A stretch of DNA of 64,000 nucleotides from the NCBI GenBank assembly GCA_009773165.1, contig WOUZ01000012.1, forward strand, positions 1 to 64,000, in the 5' to 3' direction. Source of the stretch: Bacteroidota bacterium (GTDB lineage: Bacteria > Bacteroidota > Bacteroidia > Bacteroidales > F082). Position 1 is the stretch's first letter. Each line of letters starts with the position of its first letter. Shown piece after piece: positions 1 through 9,227 of the stretch. The notes below the pieces were generated by a model that saw nothing but the letters and a program-made list of their open reading frames with translations, did no database searches and was not told where the DNA came from. Made by a program: the position numbers and the translations under genes.

Positions 1-58
1 AGCCTGTCAGCGCCGATGATACTGCAGTAAAATGTGGGAAAGTAGGTCGTCGCCGCCC
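1..58 (+). rRNA. rrf: 5S ribosomal RNA, 3' portion
   Basis: The first bases match the 3' half of bacterial 5S rRNA. They contain the GCCGATGATACTGC segment, the GTGGGAAAGTAGGTCG segment and the CGCCGCCC end that closes the terminal helix. The 5' half lies outside the window, so this is probably the end of an rRNA operon. A strong terminator follows within 12 bases. Confidence 0.88.
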
Positions 59-68
59 CTTACGAAGA

Positions 69-98
69 ACCCCATACGTATCGTGTGGGGTTTTTTTG
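69..98 (+). terminator. Rho-independent terminator after 5S rRNA
   Basis: A 9-bp stem (CCCCATACG at 70-78 with CGTGTGGGG at 82-90, one G-U pair) has a three-base loop and is followed by eight T residues. It ends the rRNA transcript. Confidence 0.9.
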
Positions 99-171
99 TT
101 TTTTTTGTTTTCTACATACTAATTAAACATTTCCGTCGTTTTTCTTCATATTACTCATTTAATAAATATGT

Positions 172-381
172 ATGAAGAATAATTCTACCCATCAAACATT
201 ATTTTCCGCCAACGAAGCAAACGAATTAATTCATTTGGAGCAACGAATTGCTCGTTCATTGAGGAAAAACAATAGTCATAAGGCTAAGGAAGCTACCCTT
301 AAGGCACTTTTATGGTATGCTGCTTCTTTAGAAATAAAACGTAGCAGTGGCGGAATTCAATTGGAGTTAGCTTATAATTAG
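172..381 (+). CDS. Small hypothetical protein, 69 aa
   Basis: I do not recognise this protein. It is 69 residues, hydrophilic, rich in Lys/Asn/Ala, with no signal peptide or membrane segment. Its middle (residues 15-55) looks helical, with regularly spaced Leu and Ala. An ATG four bases upstream (168) leads straight to a stop, so 172 is the usable start. It sits between the rRNA terminator and nth, 20 bases before nth, in the same direction, and could be cotranscribed with it. No TAnnTTTG box is visible upstream. Codon use is like the neighbours, which favours a real gene, but its size leaves doubt. Confidence 0.5.
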   Translation: MKNNSTHQTLFSANEANELIHLEQRIARSLRKNNSHKAKEATLKALLWYAASLEIKRSSGGIQLELAYN

Positions 382-401
382 TATCTTATTCCATTGATAT
401 T

Positions 402-1058
402 TTGAAGTTGCAAAAGAAGTTTGAAGCTTTTATTAAGCATTTCGAACAGCATATGCCTGTGGCCGAAACAGAATTGTTGTTTGATAATGCTTATCAGTTA
501 CTAGTTGCTGTAATCCTGTCAGCACAGTGTACTGATAAACGTGTAAATCAAATAACTCCGCCTTTCTTCGCTAAATTTCCAACTGCTGGTGACCTAGCTA
601 TGGCTTCACAGGACGATGTTTTTGAGCTGGTTAAATCATGTAGTTATCCCAACAATAAGTCAAAGAATCTGATAGGGATGGCTAAAGGCCTTCATAATGA
701 TTTCAATGACATAGTTCCTGATTCGGTTGATTTATTACAAAAGTTGCCGGGAGTCGGACGCAAAACTGCAAACGTAATTGCTTCAGTGGTTTATAATAAA
801 CCTGCGATGGCAGTCGATACACATGTTTTTCGAGTTGCAGAACGAATAGGTTTAACAAAAAAAGCAAAGAATCCTTTGGATTCGGAACAGCAGCTTGTAA
901 AGTATCTACCTGATGAAATTATACCTAAAGCACATCATTGGCTTATATTGCATGGAAGGTTTGTATGTAAAGCAAGAACACCTCAGTGTTCATTGTGTTC
1001 GATCACATTTCTTTGCGATTGGTATATTAAAAATAGTAATAAATCATCAACAAAATAA
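402..1058 (+). CDS. nth: Endonuclease III (DNA glycosylase/AP lyase)
   Basis: Base-excision repair enzyme that removes oxidised pyrimidines and cleaves the abasic site. The helix-hairpin-helix motif LPGVGRKTANV is at residues 115-125 with the catalytic Lys at 121, and the catalytic Asp is in VDTHVFR (Asp139). The C-terminal [4Fe-4S] loop is intact: Cys189, 196, 199 and 205 follow the C-x6-C-x2-C-x5-C spacing. The length of 218 aa is normal. The start is TTG at 402, because no in-frame ATG lies before conserved sequence; a different nearby alternative start is possible. Confidence 0.95.
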   Translation: MKLQKKFEAFIKHFEQHMPVAETELLFDNAYQLLVAVILSAQCTDKRVNQITPPFFAKFPTAGDLAMASQDDVFELVKSCSYPNNKSKNLIGMAKGLHNDFNDIVPDSVDLLQKLPGVGRKTANVIASVVYNKPAMAVDTHVFRVAERIGLTKKAKNPLDSEQQLVKYLPDEIIPKAHHWLILHGRFVCKARTPQCSLCSITFLCDWYIKNSNKSSTK

Positions 1059-1091
1059 TCATTTCAAATGTTATTGAGGCAGAAATATTAT

Positions 1092-1099
1092 TATTTTTG
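1092..1099 (+). promoter_or_regulatory. Candidate -7 promoter box for bcp-recA
   Basis: TATTTTTG matches the Bacteroidota -7 consensus TAnnTTTG and lies 23 bases before the bcp ATG. A TTG at 1074-1076 could serve as a -33 element, but its spacing is short. Confidence 0.45.
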
Positions 1100-1122
1100 T
1101 TAGTCTTCAAAAACATATTAAG

Positions 1123-1578
1123 ATGATTTTAAAGGGTGAAACAGCTCCTCCTTTTTATGGAGTTGATCAAAATGGAAAGCAGATACATTCGTCTGATTTT
1201 ATAGGGAAAAAGGTTGTTTTGTATTTTTATCCTAAAGATGATACACCAGGTTGTACTAAAGAGGCGTGCAATCTGCGGGATAATTATGAGTTGCTTCTTA
1301 AAAAAGGTTACGTAATTATTGGTGTAAGTCCGGATGATGAGAAATCTCATAAAAAATTCTCTGAAAAGTTCAATTTACCTTTTCCATTAATTGCTGACCC
1401 AGATTTGTCTATTATAAAATCGTATGGAGCCTGGGGAAAGAAAAATATGTACGGTAAAGAGTATGAGGGGCTTATCCGGACCACCTTCATTATCAACGAA
1501 GAGGGTATTGTGGAAGATATTATAAAGAAAGTCAAGACTGACGATCATACCAATCAAATTATTAATTTACACGCTTGA
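1123..1578 (+). CDS. bcp: Thiol peroxidase of the BCP/PrxQ family
   Basis: A cytoplasmic peroxiredoxin that reduces hydrogen peroxide and organic hydroperoxides with thioredoxin as electron donor. The active-site segment [11 protein letters not shown] holds the peroxidatic Cys44 and a resolving Cys49, the five-residue spacing of the atypical two-Cys BCP class. The length (151 aa) and thioredoxin-fold layout fit the family. It lies four bases upstream of recA on the same strand, so the two are probably cotranscribed, linking peroxide defence with DNA repair; nth just upstream fits the same theme. Confidence 0.95.
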   Translation: MILKGETAPPFYGVDQNGKQIHSSDFIGKKVVLYFYPKDDTPGCTKEACNLRDNYELLLKKGYVIIGVSPDDEKSHKKFSEKFNLPFPLIADPDLSIIKSYGAWGKKNMYGKEYEGLIRTTFIINEEGIVEDIIKKVKTDDHTNQIINLHA

Positions 1579-1582
1579 AACT

Positions 1583-2611
1583 ATGACAACAGAGAAAGTT
1601 AAGGAAAACGCCGATAAGTTGCGTTTGGAGAAACTTAAAGCCCTTGAATCAACCCTTGGGAATATTGAGAAAACATACGGTAAAGGCAGTATCATGAAAT
1701 TGGGTGATAATGCCATTGAAAGGATTGAGTCCATATCCACGGGTTCGATAGGTTTAGATTTTGCCTTAGGGGTTGGAGGTTTGCCGAAAGGTAGAGTGGT
1801 AGAAATATATGGACCTGAGAGTTCTGGAAAAACAACTTTGGCTTTACACGTAATTGCTGAAGCTCAGAAAGCGGGAGGGATTGCTGCTTTCATCGACGCA
1901 GAGCATGCCTTTGACAGATTTTACGCTCAAAAATTAGGTGTCGACATTCAGAATTTATTGGTTTCTCAACCTGATTATGGAGAGCAAGCACTTGAAATAA
2001 CAGAAAACCTAATACGCTCAGGAGCAATTGATGTTATTGTAATTGACTCAGTAGCAGCTTTGACCCCAAAGAGTGAAATTGAAGGTGAAATGGGTGACTC
2101 AAAAATGGGACTTCAGGCACGACTTATGTCACAAGCTTTGAGAAAACTCACTGCAACAATAAGTAAAACCGGAGCTGTTTGTATCTTCATCAATCAATTA
2201 CGCGATAAAATTGGTGTAATGTTTGGTAATCCGGAAACAACAACTGGTGGCAATGCACTCAAATTTTATAGCTCAGTACGCCTTGATATCAGAAAGGTAA
2301 GTCAAATTAAAGAAGGTGAAAATGTTACAGGAAACAGGGCAAAAGTAAAAGTTGTCAAGAATAAAGTAGCACCTCCATTTAAAAAAGCGGAATTTGATAT
2401 TGTTTATGGTGAGGGTATCTCAAAAACAGGAGAAATTATTGATCTTGGAGTTGAGTTTAACATCATTAAGAAAAGTGGTTCCTGGTTCAGTTATGGTGAA
2501 ACGCGTTTAGGGCAGGGAAGAGATGCTGTCAAAAATTTAATCACAGAAAATCCGGAATTGGCTGACGAACTCGAAGCAAAAATCAGAGAAGCTCTTGAGA
2601 AGAATGCATAA
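1583..2611 (+). CDS. recA: Recombinase RecA
   Basis: DNA-dependent ATPase for homologous recombination and SOS co-protease activity. At 342 aa it has the usual length. Walker A is GPESSGKT (residues 77-84), Walker B is in the [10 protein letters not shown] segment, and the loop-2 region carries [20 protein letters not shown]. The start is ATG at 1583. An intrinsic terminator directly follows, so bcp-recA forms a closed unit. I saw no clear LexA-type operator in front of it. Confidence 0.98.
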   Translation: MTTEKVKENADKLRLEKLKALESTLGNIEKTYGKGSIMKLGDNAIERIESISTGSIGLDFALGVGGLPKGRVVEIYGPESSGKTTLALHVIAEAQKAGGIAAFIDAEHAFDRFYAQKLGVDIQNLLVSQPDYGEQALEITENLIRSGAIDVIVIDSVAALTPKSEIEGEMGDSKMGLQARLMSQALRKLTATISKTGAVCIFINQLRDKIGVMFGNPETTTGGNALKFYSSVRLDIRKVSQIKEGENVTGNRAKVKVVKNKVAPPFKKAEFDIVYGEGISKTGEIIDLGVEFNIIKKSGSWFSYGETRLGQGRDAVKNLITENPELADELEAKIREALEKNA

Positions 2612-2631
2612 TTTCAGATAGTTAAATACTT

Positions 2632-2670
2632 ACAACCGCCTTTTCAACAGATTTGGCGGTTGTGTTTTTT
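2632..2670 (+). terminator. Rho-independent terminator after recA
   Basis: ACAACCGCC (2632-2640) pairs perfectly with GGCGGTTGT (2655-2663), and six T residues follow at 2665-2670. Confidence 0.92.
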
Positions 2671-2723
2671 GTATGATTACCTGATGCTTAATGCCTAATT
2701 ACAGTTTTTTAATAATCCATCTA

Positions 2724-3728
2724 ATGAAAATAAACTTAATAGTTCTGGCTTTATTCGGTTTGTCTCTTTTTTCATGCAAAGAAAGACCAAAGATTAATGA
2801 AGCAAAACCCGCTGAAAATACTGAATTAGAGCAACTTTCATTGCTTATCAAAGGAGATAGCAACAATGCGGCTTTATATAATCAGCGCGCCAATTATTAT
2901 CTTTCTCGAAATGATGTGGCTTTGGCTTTGAATGACATCAATAAAGCATTGCAGAAAAACAGCAAGGATCAGGCACTTTTTTTGACTTTAGCTGAAATTT
3001 ATCTAAAGATGGGACAGCCTGACGGGTGTAATAGCGCATTGCAGAAAGCAGTTGAAATAGACCCCGAAAATTCAGTACCCTATTTTCGGTTAGCTGAACT
3101 GAACCTCTTATTAGAAGATTACACAACTGCAATGATGTATGCTGACCGTTCGCTCAATATGCATCAATTAAATCCGGATGCTCATTTTGTAAAAGGACTT
3201 ATTTATCTTGCCAAAAACGACACTACCAATGCAATTAGAAATTTCCAGTTCTCACTTGATCAAAGGGAATTATTTTTAGAACCTTTGATACAGCTTGGCA
3301 AAATTTATACCATTCAAAGGAATAATCTGGCTGCGCTATATCTTGAAAAGGCTATTCGTCAGTTTCCTGAAGCTTATGATGCCAGATACCAGTTAGCTCT
3401 GTATTTGCAAGATAATGAAAGGGTTGAAGAAGCTTTAATACATTACGATACCCTTTTGCAACTTTTGCCTGAGAATAAGTATGTTTTATTTAACATCGGC
3501 TACCTTCAGCTGGTTTATTTAAATAATTTCGAGAAAGCGATTCAATTTTTTGATGAAGTACTGTTAAACGATCCTAATTATGTAGATGCTTTGTACAACA
3601 AAGGCAGAGCTTTGGAAGAACTTGGTCAGTTCATGAATTCACGTGAAATTTATAACGAGGTTCTGAGGCGTGAAAGTAATCACCATCTTGCTATTGAGGC
3701 CCTTAATAGATTAGATTTACGCAGATAG
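2724..3728 (+). CDS. Tetratricopeptide-repeat lipoprotein
   Basis: A 334-aa protein starting MKINLIVLALFGLSLFSC. The hydrophobic segment ends in a lipobox (LFSC), so the mature protein should be lipid-anchored at Cys18. I chose ATG 2724 over the in-frame ATG at 2691 because it puts the signal peptide at the N-terminus. The rest consists of successive TPR units with the usual W/L-G-Y-A-F pattern (for example YNQRANYYLSRNDVALALND and ALYNKGRALEELGQF), at least seven copies. TPRs mediate protein-protein contacts, and the partner cannot be read from sequence. It is the last plus-strand gene before a convergent minus-strand pair. Confidence 0.85.
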   Translation: MKINLIVLALFGLSLFSCKERPKINEAKPAENTELEQLSLLIKGDSNNAALYNQRANYYLSRNDVALALNDINKALQKNSKDQALFLTLAEIYLKMGQPDGCNSALQKAVEIDPENSVPYFRLAELNLLLEDYTTAMMYADRSLNMHQLNPDAHFVKGLIYLAKNDTTNAIRNFQFSLDQRELFLEPLIQLGKIYTIQRNNLAALYLEKAIRQFPEAYDARYQLALYLQDNERVEEALIHYDTLLQLLPENKYVLFNIGYLQLVYLNNFEKAIQFFDEVLLNDPNYVDALYNKGRALEELGQFMNSREIYNEVLRRESNHHLAIEALNRLDLRR

Positions 3729-3742
3729 GATTTTAACTTCTA

Positions 3743-4447
3743 TCACGGTATTCGTGTTAACATTGAATTCGTAAGAACCCATTCATCGTTGATCTGAATA
3801 TCATTGATAAGTTGCTTTTTTGTATACTTAACCAATCCAAAGTCTTTTGCAAAAAAGAACTCCATTATACCTTGATCAACTTGTCCTACATTGAAAATTA
3901 CTTGAGTGTGAAACACATCTGTGTATATTCTTCCCTGAATCTCTAGTTGATTATGAAATGCCAGATTTTGATAATTGCCTTCGGCATCACCAAGTAATTG
4001 CATACTGTCTACTGGAAATTTGGGAATAAAAACGCTGTAATAGCTACCGCTGTTAAAGAAAATCCGATAGTTTTCATTCATTGTAGAATTATTAATGGGG
4101 GAGCCTGCAGATGTTTCTGCTTTTTCAAGGCCTATGTAGGTGGAAGACAATGATTGCTCTATGGCATCATAAAAGAATCCAGTCGTTGTGTTATCAATAT
4201 GAAACCTCCTGTCGAAGTTCACTTTTGTGATTTTCACTGTATCGATATTATTGATGGTAGCAGTTGTTTTTTGGTAGACCCAATAGCTTCCCGAATCGAA
4301 CGCAGTGTAAGCCTGGTATTCTTCCGAAATTTCGTGATACGGATATTCGGTAATGATTTCTTCGTCGGTACATGATTGTACAAAAATTATAGCAATAATC
4401 ATCAAAAGACTTATTTTGATTTTGCTAATCGCTTGTAATTTTTTCAT
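3743..4447 (-). CDS. Hypothetical lipoprotein, 234 aa
   Basis: I do not recognise a family. The N-terminus has a basic start, a hydrophobic stretch and a lipobox (IIFVQSC), so it should be a lipoprotein anchored near Cys26. The mature part has many aromatic and Thr residues and looks beta-rich, with no catalytic signature. It begins five bases after the end of the exported peptide deformylase gene, so the two are very likely cotranscribed and may act in the same envelope compartment. Confidence 0.7.
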   Translation of the reverse strand: MKKLQAISKIKISLLMIIAIIFVQSCTDEEIITEYPYHEISEEYQAYTAFDSGSYWVYQKTTATINNIDTVKITKVNFDRRFHIDNTTTGFFYDAIEQSLSSTYIGLEKAETSAGSPINNSTMNENYRIFFNSGSYYSVFIPKFPVDSMQLLGDAEGNYQNLAFHNQLEIQGRIYTDVFHTQVIFNVGQVDQGIMEFFFAKDFGLVKYTKKQLINDIQINDEWVLTNSMLTRIP

Positions 4448-4452
4448 ATTTA

Positions 4453-5046
4453 TTACTCTTTATTAGTGGGTTTAATATAATCTGTAAATAGAACCCCATT
4501 CAAATGATCAATTTCATGTTGAAAAATTCGTGCTGTAAAACCTGAAACAACTTCTTTTTTAGTTTTACCATCTAGTGTTGAATATTTGACAGTAATTTCC
4601 CAGCTGCGCTCAACGGTATCACGAATTTCCGGAATGGACAAACATCCTTCTATTCGTTTCCAAAGTGAATCAGATGAAATTATAATTTCAGGATTAATTA
4701 TTGTTTCAAATGGTTTTTCTTCTTTATCAAATCGTTGAACGATAACAATTCTTCTATTGATCCCTACTTGAGGCGCTGCAATTCCAACACCTTTATGATC
4801 AGGATGTTGAAGTGTAGCTATCATTCGTTTACTGAGCTTTTCCCAAATATTACGTTTTGGATTTGATATCTGAAAACTATTGGCCCGAAGGATTTTAAGA
4901 TCGTTTGGAATTGTTGATTGAGTAACATATAAATGTGTTGATGGTGAGCTTGACTTAATCAATGCTTTTTCGTGTTTTGTGATGCGTTGGCTGAACGAGT
5001 CCAAAAAGCTTAAAACAACAATTATTAAGAGAAAAAGTGCCTTCAT
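4453..5046 (-). CDS. Peptide deformylase homologue with an export signal
   Basis: All three metal/catalytic motifs of peptide deformylase are present: GVGIAAPQVG (86-95), EGCLSIP (133-139, metal ligand Cys135) and QHEIDH (176-181, metal ligands His177 and His181, catalytic Glu178). Deformylases normally remove formyl from Met of new proteins in the cytoplasm. This copy begins MKALFLLIIVVLSFLDSFSQ, a typical cleavable signal sequence, plus about 60 residues before the catalytic core. So it should act outside the cytoplasm, on an unknown substrate. The start is ATG 5046, with a TAnnTTTG box 21 bases upstream. It forms an operon with the following lipoprotein. The housekeeping def is not in this window. 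Confidence 0.85.
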   Translation of the reverse strand: MKALFLLIIVVLSFLDSFSQRITKHEKALIKSSSPSTHLYVTQSTIPNDLKILRANSFQISNPKRNIWEKLSKRMIATLQHPDHKGVGIAAPQVGINRRIVIVQRFDKEEKPFETIINPEIIISSDSLWKRIEGCLSIPEIRDTVERSWEITVKYSTLDGKTKKEVVSGFTARIFQHEIDHLNGVLFTDYIKPTNKE

Positions 5047-5066
5047 CAGTTTTGCTTTTGAGCCTG

Positions 5067-5074
5067 CAAAATTA
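5067..5074 (-). promoter_or_regulatory. Candidate -7 box for the deformylase-lipoprotein pair
   Basis: Read on the minus strand the sequence is TAATTTTG, an exact TAnnTTTG match, 21 bases before the ATG at 5046. Confidence 0.5.
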
Positions 5075-5223
5075 CTTTATCTTTACTCAATGATTTGGAT
5101 AGATGGAAAAAAAGATTTTTTTTGAATTTTAGAAACTATTCCGTGAATCATTATCATTTAACTCATTTTGTAAGTGAATCGTTTTCAACTCATTATTAAA
5201 CTAACTTTTTAACTTTTTTACCG

Positions 5224-6309
5224 ATGGCAGCAAATACATTTGGCGAAGTATTCAGATTAACCTCTTTTGGAGAGTCGCATGGTCCGGGGATTGGAGGTGT
5301 TATTGACGGAGTTCCTGCAGGTGTACGTCTCGATTTGAATCAAATCCAGCAATGGTTGGATCGCAGAAAACCTGGTCAATCGCATCTTGCATCACCAAGG
5401 AAGGAGAACGACCGTTTAGAGGTGCTATCAGGCTTGATGAACGGCATTACAACAGGAACCCCACTTGCATTTATTGTTTGGAATGCTGATCAAAAATCGG
5501 CTGATTACAATCATTTGGAAGATGTTTTTCGGCCTTCACATGCTGATTATACCTATCAGCTGAAATATGGTATACGTGACCATCGGGGGGGCGGTCGATC
5601 ATCAGCACGTGAAACAATCTCAAGAGTTGTTGCCGGTGCCATTGCTGCGCAGTATCTTAATATGTTCGGCATTGAAATTACTGGATATGTAAGTGCTATT
5701 GGTACTATTGAACTCCCTCATTATTTAACTGACTTACCAATGAAGGAAAATATTGAGAAATCGTTGGTTAGATGCCCAATAGAAGAGTATTCGGATAGGA
5801 TGCAAGGATTAATTGAGCAGACAAAAACTGAAGGTGATACCCTTGGAGGTGTTATAAGTTGTCATATTCAAGGGTTACCTGGTGGATTAGGAGCGCCTGT
5901 CTTTGATAAGTTTCATGCAGATCTTGGAAAAGCGATGTTAAGTATCAATGCGGTTAAAGGGTTTGAGTATGGCTCTGGTTTTGAAGGTGTAAAACGAAAA
6001 GGCTCAGAAGAAAATGATCGTTTTGTAATGGAGAGTGGTCGTGTAAAGACATTATCAAACAGATCAGGAGGAATTCAAGGAGGTATAACAAATGGGGAAG
6101 AAGTGTATTTTAAAGTGGCATTTAAACCTGTTGCAACGATTATGCAGGATCAGGAAACCGTTGATAGAAAGGGAAACGAGGTAGTTATGAAAGCAAAAGG
6201 CCGACATGATGTTTGTGTTGTTCCGCGGGCTGTTGTCATTGTAGAATCTATGGCGGCAATCGTTTGTTTGGATCATTTTTTACGCAACAAAGTTTTTTCC
6301 CGTGAGTAA
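5224..6309 (+). CDS. aroC: Chorismate synthase
   Basis: Catalyses the last shikimate-pathway step, EPSP to chorismate, with reduced FMN. The N-terminal signature [11 protein letters not shown] is at residues 15-25, and [21 protein letters not shown] contains the second conserved block. The third, near the C-terminus, is [17 protein letters not shown]. The length (361 aa) is normal for the short bacterial type. The start ATG 5224 places the conserved NTFG at residues 4-7. It is divergent from the deformylase gene and appears monocistronic. No TAnnTTTG box was found in the 177-base upstream gap. Confidence 0.97.
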   Translation: MAANTFGEVFRLTSFGESHGPGIGGVIDGVPAGVRLDLNQIQQWLDRRKPGQSHLASPRKENDRLEVLSGLMNGITTGTPLAFIVWNADQKSADYNHLEDVFRPSHADYTYQLKYGIRDHRGGGRSSARETISRVVAGAIAAQYLNMFGIEITGYVSAIGTIELPHYLTDLPMKENIEKSLVRCPIEEYSDRMQGLIEQTKTEGDTLGGVISCHIQGLPGGLGAPVFDKFHADLGKAMLSINAVKGFEYGSGFEGVKRKGSEENDRFVMESGRVKTLSNRSGGIQGGITNGEEVYFKVAFKPVATIMQDQETVDRKGNEVVMKAKGRHDVCVVPRAVVIVESMAAIVCLDHFLRNKVFSRE

Positions 6310-6386
6310 AAACTGCTAAACACACTTTATTTCATTCATAAGGGATCATCAACTTATAATTCTCCAAAAGCGTGTTGTTTTTTTGT

Positions 6387-6394
6387 TAATTTTG
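6387..6394 (+). promoter_or_regulatory. Candidate -7 box for the PAS histidine kinase
   Basis: TAATTTTG matches TAnnTTTG, 57 bases before the chosen ATG. Confidence 0.45.
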
Positions 6395-6451
6395 AAATCT
6401 AATTGACAAACAAACTCCTTTTCTGTTTCACCAAATTATTAATTGTATTCA

Positions 6452-9055
6452 ATGGAACAGCAGGAAATAAAGATTTCTGACTTCAAGCATTATAGTTTTT
6501 TACCAGATCCCTTGATAATTTTTAAGGCCATAGGTGAAATTATCTATGTAAATAATGCATTTGAGGAGAAATTTCTGATCAAAGAAAATAGCGTAACAGG
6601 TTCAAACATTACTTCCCTTTTTTTGATTGAGTCTTTAGATTTCATTCACCATATTTCCAAAAGTAAAACACTTGAAATTGATACGGAATTTCGTGAATTT
6701 ACTGAATTAAGCAAGGTCAGAATAAAGTTAAGAAAGTTTGACTATTCTGACGATGCAGAACTATTTATAGCTACATGCGAACCCGCTTCAGAATTAAATG
6801 TGCTTCATGAAGACATTCTGGCTGAGAAACATTATTTCAAACAATTGCTTGAAAGTGTGCCTTTTGGCATGGTGGTATTAAATGAGAAGGATCAGGTTAT
6901 TGATACGAATAACGGTTTTTTAACCCTTTTCAATTATAAAGCAGAAGCTGTTAAAGGAAGATATATCAATGATTTGATCGTCCCTGAAAGGATGAAATCA
7001 GACGGCAGTGCAATTAGTGAGGCTGTTTATTCGGGTAAAACTGTCATCAAAGAAACGCAGCGTCAGCGGTCTGACGGATCGATTGTTCACGTGTCGGTTA
7101 CTGGAATTCCTATATTTACTGAGAAGGGTGATCGTCGTGTTTTTGGCATTTATCAGGATATCAGGTATTTTCTTGACATTCGTAATCAAATAGAAAAAGA
7201 GAAAAAGCACTTTCATTCGCTTTTCAAAAATTTGCCGTTTGGCGCAGTATTGTTGAATGAGAAAGAGCAAATTGTTGATTGTAATGACGCCTTAGTTCAG
7301 ATGTTTCAGTTCTCGCATGAAGAGTTTTTAGCAGCAAACGGAATGGAACTTATCATACCAAACGAATTTCTTTCGGAGGGTAAGAAATTAAGGAATAATG
7401 CGCTTAGTGGTGAAAAGGTTTATAAAGAAACCATCAGAAAGCGAAAAGATGGCAGTTTAATTCAGGTTGCCATTACGGCTAACAGGTTATTGAGTTCGGA
7501 TGGTTCCTCAATGGTATTTGGATTTTTTCAGGATATCAGTTCTCGAAAGGACTTAGAAAGCTCACTTGCTGATCAGCAACGCATGTTAACAGCGATGGTG
7601 CAATTTCTGCCAGGGATGATGTATCGCTGTGATGCGACAAAGGACTATAATCTGATTTTTGCAAGTTTTGGTTCTCAGCGTGTTACAGGTTATTTACCTG
7701 AAGATTTTGTTCAAAATGGAAAAACTTTCAATTCAATTATTCTGAATGAATGGCAGGATAAGCTGTGGTTGAAATGGACAGAATGCATAGATAAACAACT
7801 GGATTTTGAGGCAGAGTATCAGATTTATGCAAAGGATGGTTCAGTTCGATGGGTATGGGAGCGGGGAAGACCAGTATTTGGAAGTAATGGCGAAGTGCTC
7901 TATCTGGAAGGATATATTGAAGATGTGACCGATCGAAGACATATGCAAGATTCGCTCAAAAGAGAACGGGATTTGCTTCAGTCGTTAATGGATAATATTC
8001 CAGATACGATCTATTTCAAGGATTTGAATAGCCGTTTTATTCGGGTTAACAAAGCACAGGCAAAAACTTTGGGACTATCAGATCCCTCTCAGGCTATAGG
8101 TGGAACTGACGCGGACTTTTTTGATAACCATCATGCCGAGATAGCGATGGAAGATGAGAAGCGATTAATGAGAACAGGAATTTCTTTGGTTAGCAAACAG
8201 GAGTATATCAAAACTTCTAACGGATGGCGCTGGTTCACAGCTTCCAAAGTACCACTCAGGGATGCTGCTGGAAAAATTATTGGTCTCGCCGGAGTATCAC
8301 GCGATATTACTGACCTTAAGCATTTGGAAGAAAAACTTATTGAAAAAGAATCCAACCTTAGACAAAGTAATACAGAAAAAGATAAATTATTCTCTGTGAT
8401 TGCGCATGATTTAAGAAGTCCTTTTAATTCGTTTTTACTATTGACTGAAATTCTTGCAGAAGATTCGTATGATATTGACTCGGCTGAGTTAAAAAACCTT
8501 GCGAATTCAATGCACAGGGCTGCTAAAAGTGTTGCAGAGTTACTCGAAAATTTACTTTCATGGTCAGGGATTCAGCGTGGAACTATCCACTTTGTTCCTG
8601 AATTCATTAAAATGGAAGAGATAATACTTAAAAATTTAAACTATTATCAAACGCAGCTTAACATAAAGTCGATCCGCGTTGAGATGGATGTTCAGAACAA
8701 ATTAATTGTCTTCACCGATGCTGGCATGTTGGGAACCGCATTGCGTAACCTCATATCTAATGCTATTAAGTTTACAGCACACGAAGGCTCTATAAAAATT
8801 GAAGTCATTTTGGAAGGACTCTGTGCGCGTGTGAGTGTTATTGACAATGGAATTGGTATGACCCAAGATCATATCAATCAGCTTTTTGAAGTTGAAACGA
8901 CAGGCAGAAAAGGTACTGATGGTGAGCCTAGTTCCGGACTAGGGTTGATACTTGTGAAGGATTTTGTTGAAAGAATGGGTGGCAAGCTTACTGTGAAAAG
9001 TGCAACCGGGTTAGGCTCAACGTTTAGCTTTACCATTCCGGTGAATAAAGTTTAA
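6452..9055 (+). CDS. Multi-PAS sensor histidine kinase
   Basis: A soluble two-component sensor kinase of 867 aa with no membrane segment. Order: a weak N-terminal PAS-like region (about 10-90), then four clearer PAS units (about 130-240, 252-365, 375-500, 503-630), then a HisKA domain with IAHDLRSPF (phospho-acceptor His652), then an ATPase domain with NLISNAIKF (N box), DNGIGM (G1) and GLGLILVK (G2). The second and third PAS units are similar to each other (VPFGMVVLNEKDQ and LPFGAVLLNEKEQ), so they probably arose by duplication. ATG 6452 is preferred over the in-frame TTG at 6443. No response regulator is adjacent, so it is an orphan kinase. The signal it senses is not evident. Confidence 0.93.
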   Translation: MEQQEIKISDFKHYSFLPDPLIIFKAIGEIIYVNNAFEEKFLIKENSVTGSNITSLFLIESLDFIHHISKSKTLEIDTEFREFTELSKVRIKLRKFDYSDDAELFIATCEPASELNVLHEDILAEKHYFKQLLESVPFGMVVLNEKDQVIDTNNGFLTLFNYKAEAVKGRYINDLIVPERMKSDGSAISEAVYSGKTVIKETQRQRSDGSIVHVSVTGIPIFTEKGDRRVFGIYQDIRYFLDIRNQIEKEKKHFHSLFKNLPFGAVLLNEKEQIVDCNDALVQMFQFSHEEFLAANGMELIIPNEFLSEGKKLRNNALSGEKVYKETIRKRKDGSLIQVAITANRLLSSDGSSMVFGFFQDISSRKDLESSLADQQRMLTAMVQFLPGMMYRCDATKDYNLIFASFGSQRVTGYLPEDFVQNGKTFNSIILNEWQDKLWLKWTECIDKQLDFEAEYQIYAKDGSVRWVWERGRPVFGSNGEVLYLEGYIEDVTDRRHMQDSLKRERDLLQSLMDNIPDTIYFKDLNSRFIRVNKAQAKTLGLSDPSQAIGGTDADFFDNHHAEIAMEDEKRLMRTGISLVSKQEYIKTSNGWRWFTASKVPLRDAAGKIIGLAGVSRDITDLKHLEEKLIEKESNLRQSNTEKDKLFSVIAHDLRSPFNSFLLLTEILAEDSYDIDSAELKNLANSMHRAAKSVAELLENLLSWSGIQRGTIHFVPEFIKMEEIILKNLNYYQTQLNIKSIRVEMDVQNKLIVFTDAGMLGTALRNLISNAIKFTAHEGSIKIEVILEGLCARVSVIDNGIGMTQDHINQLFEVETTGRKGTDGEPSSGLGLILVKDFVERMGGKLTVKSATGLGSTFSFTIPVNKV

Positions 9056-9171
9056 TAGTGTCTTTCATTATCAGTTCAGGATTATCACTCTATAAATTGT
9101 TAAAATTGTAGAAGGATTGTTAAATGAACCACTCCATAATAATTCAAAAATGGAAATTGAAAACTAAAACG

Positions 9172-9179
9172 TATTTTTG
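9172..9179 (+). promoter_or_regulatory. Candidate -7 box for the GT117 gene
   Basis: TATTTTTG, an exact TAnnTTTG match, 48 bases before the ATG. Confidence 0.5.
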
Positions 9180-9227
9180 TGCTTTGTTTCATTTATTTTC
9201 ATGCACATTTCTTTAAACATCTGAATA

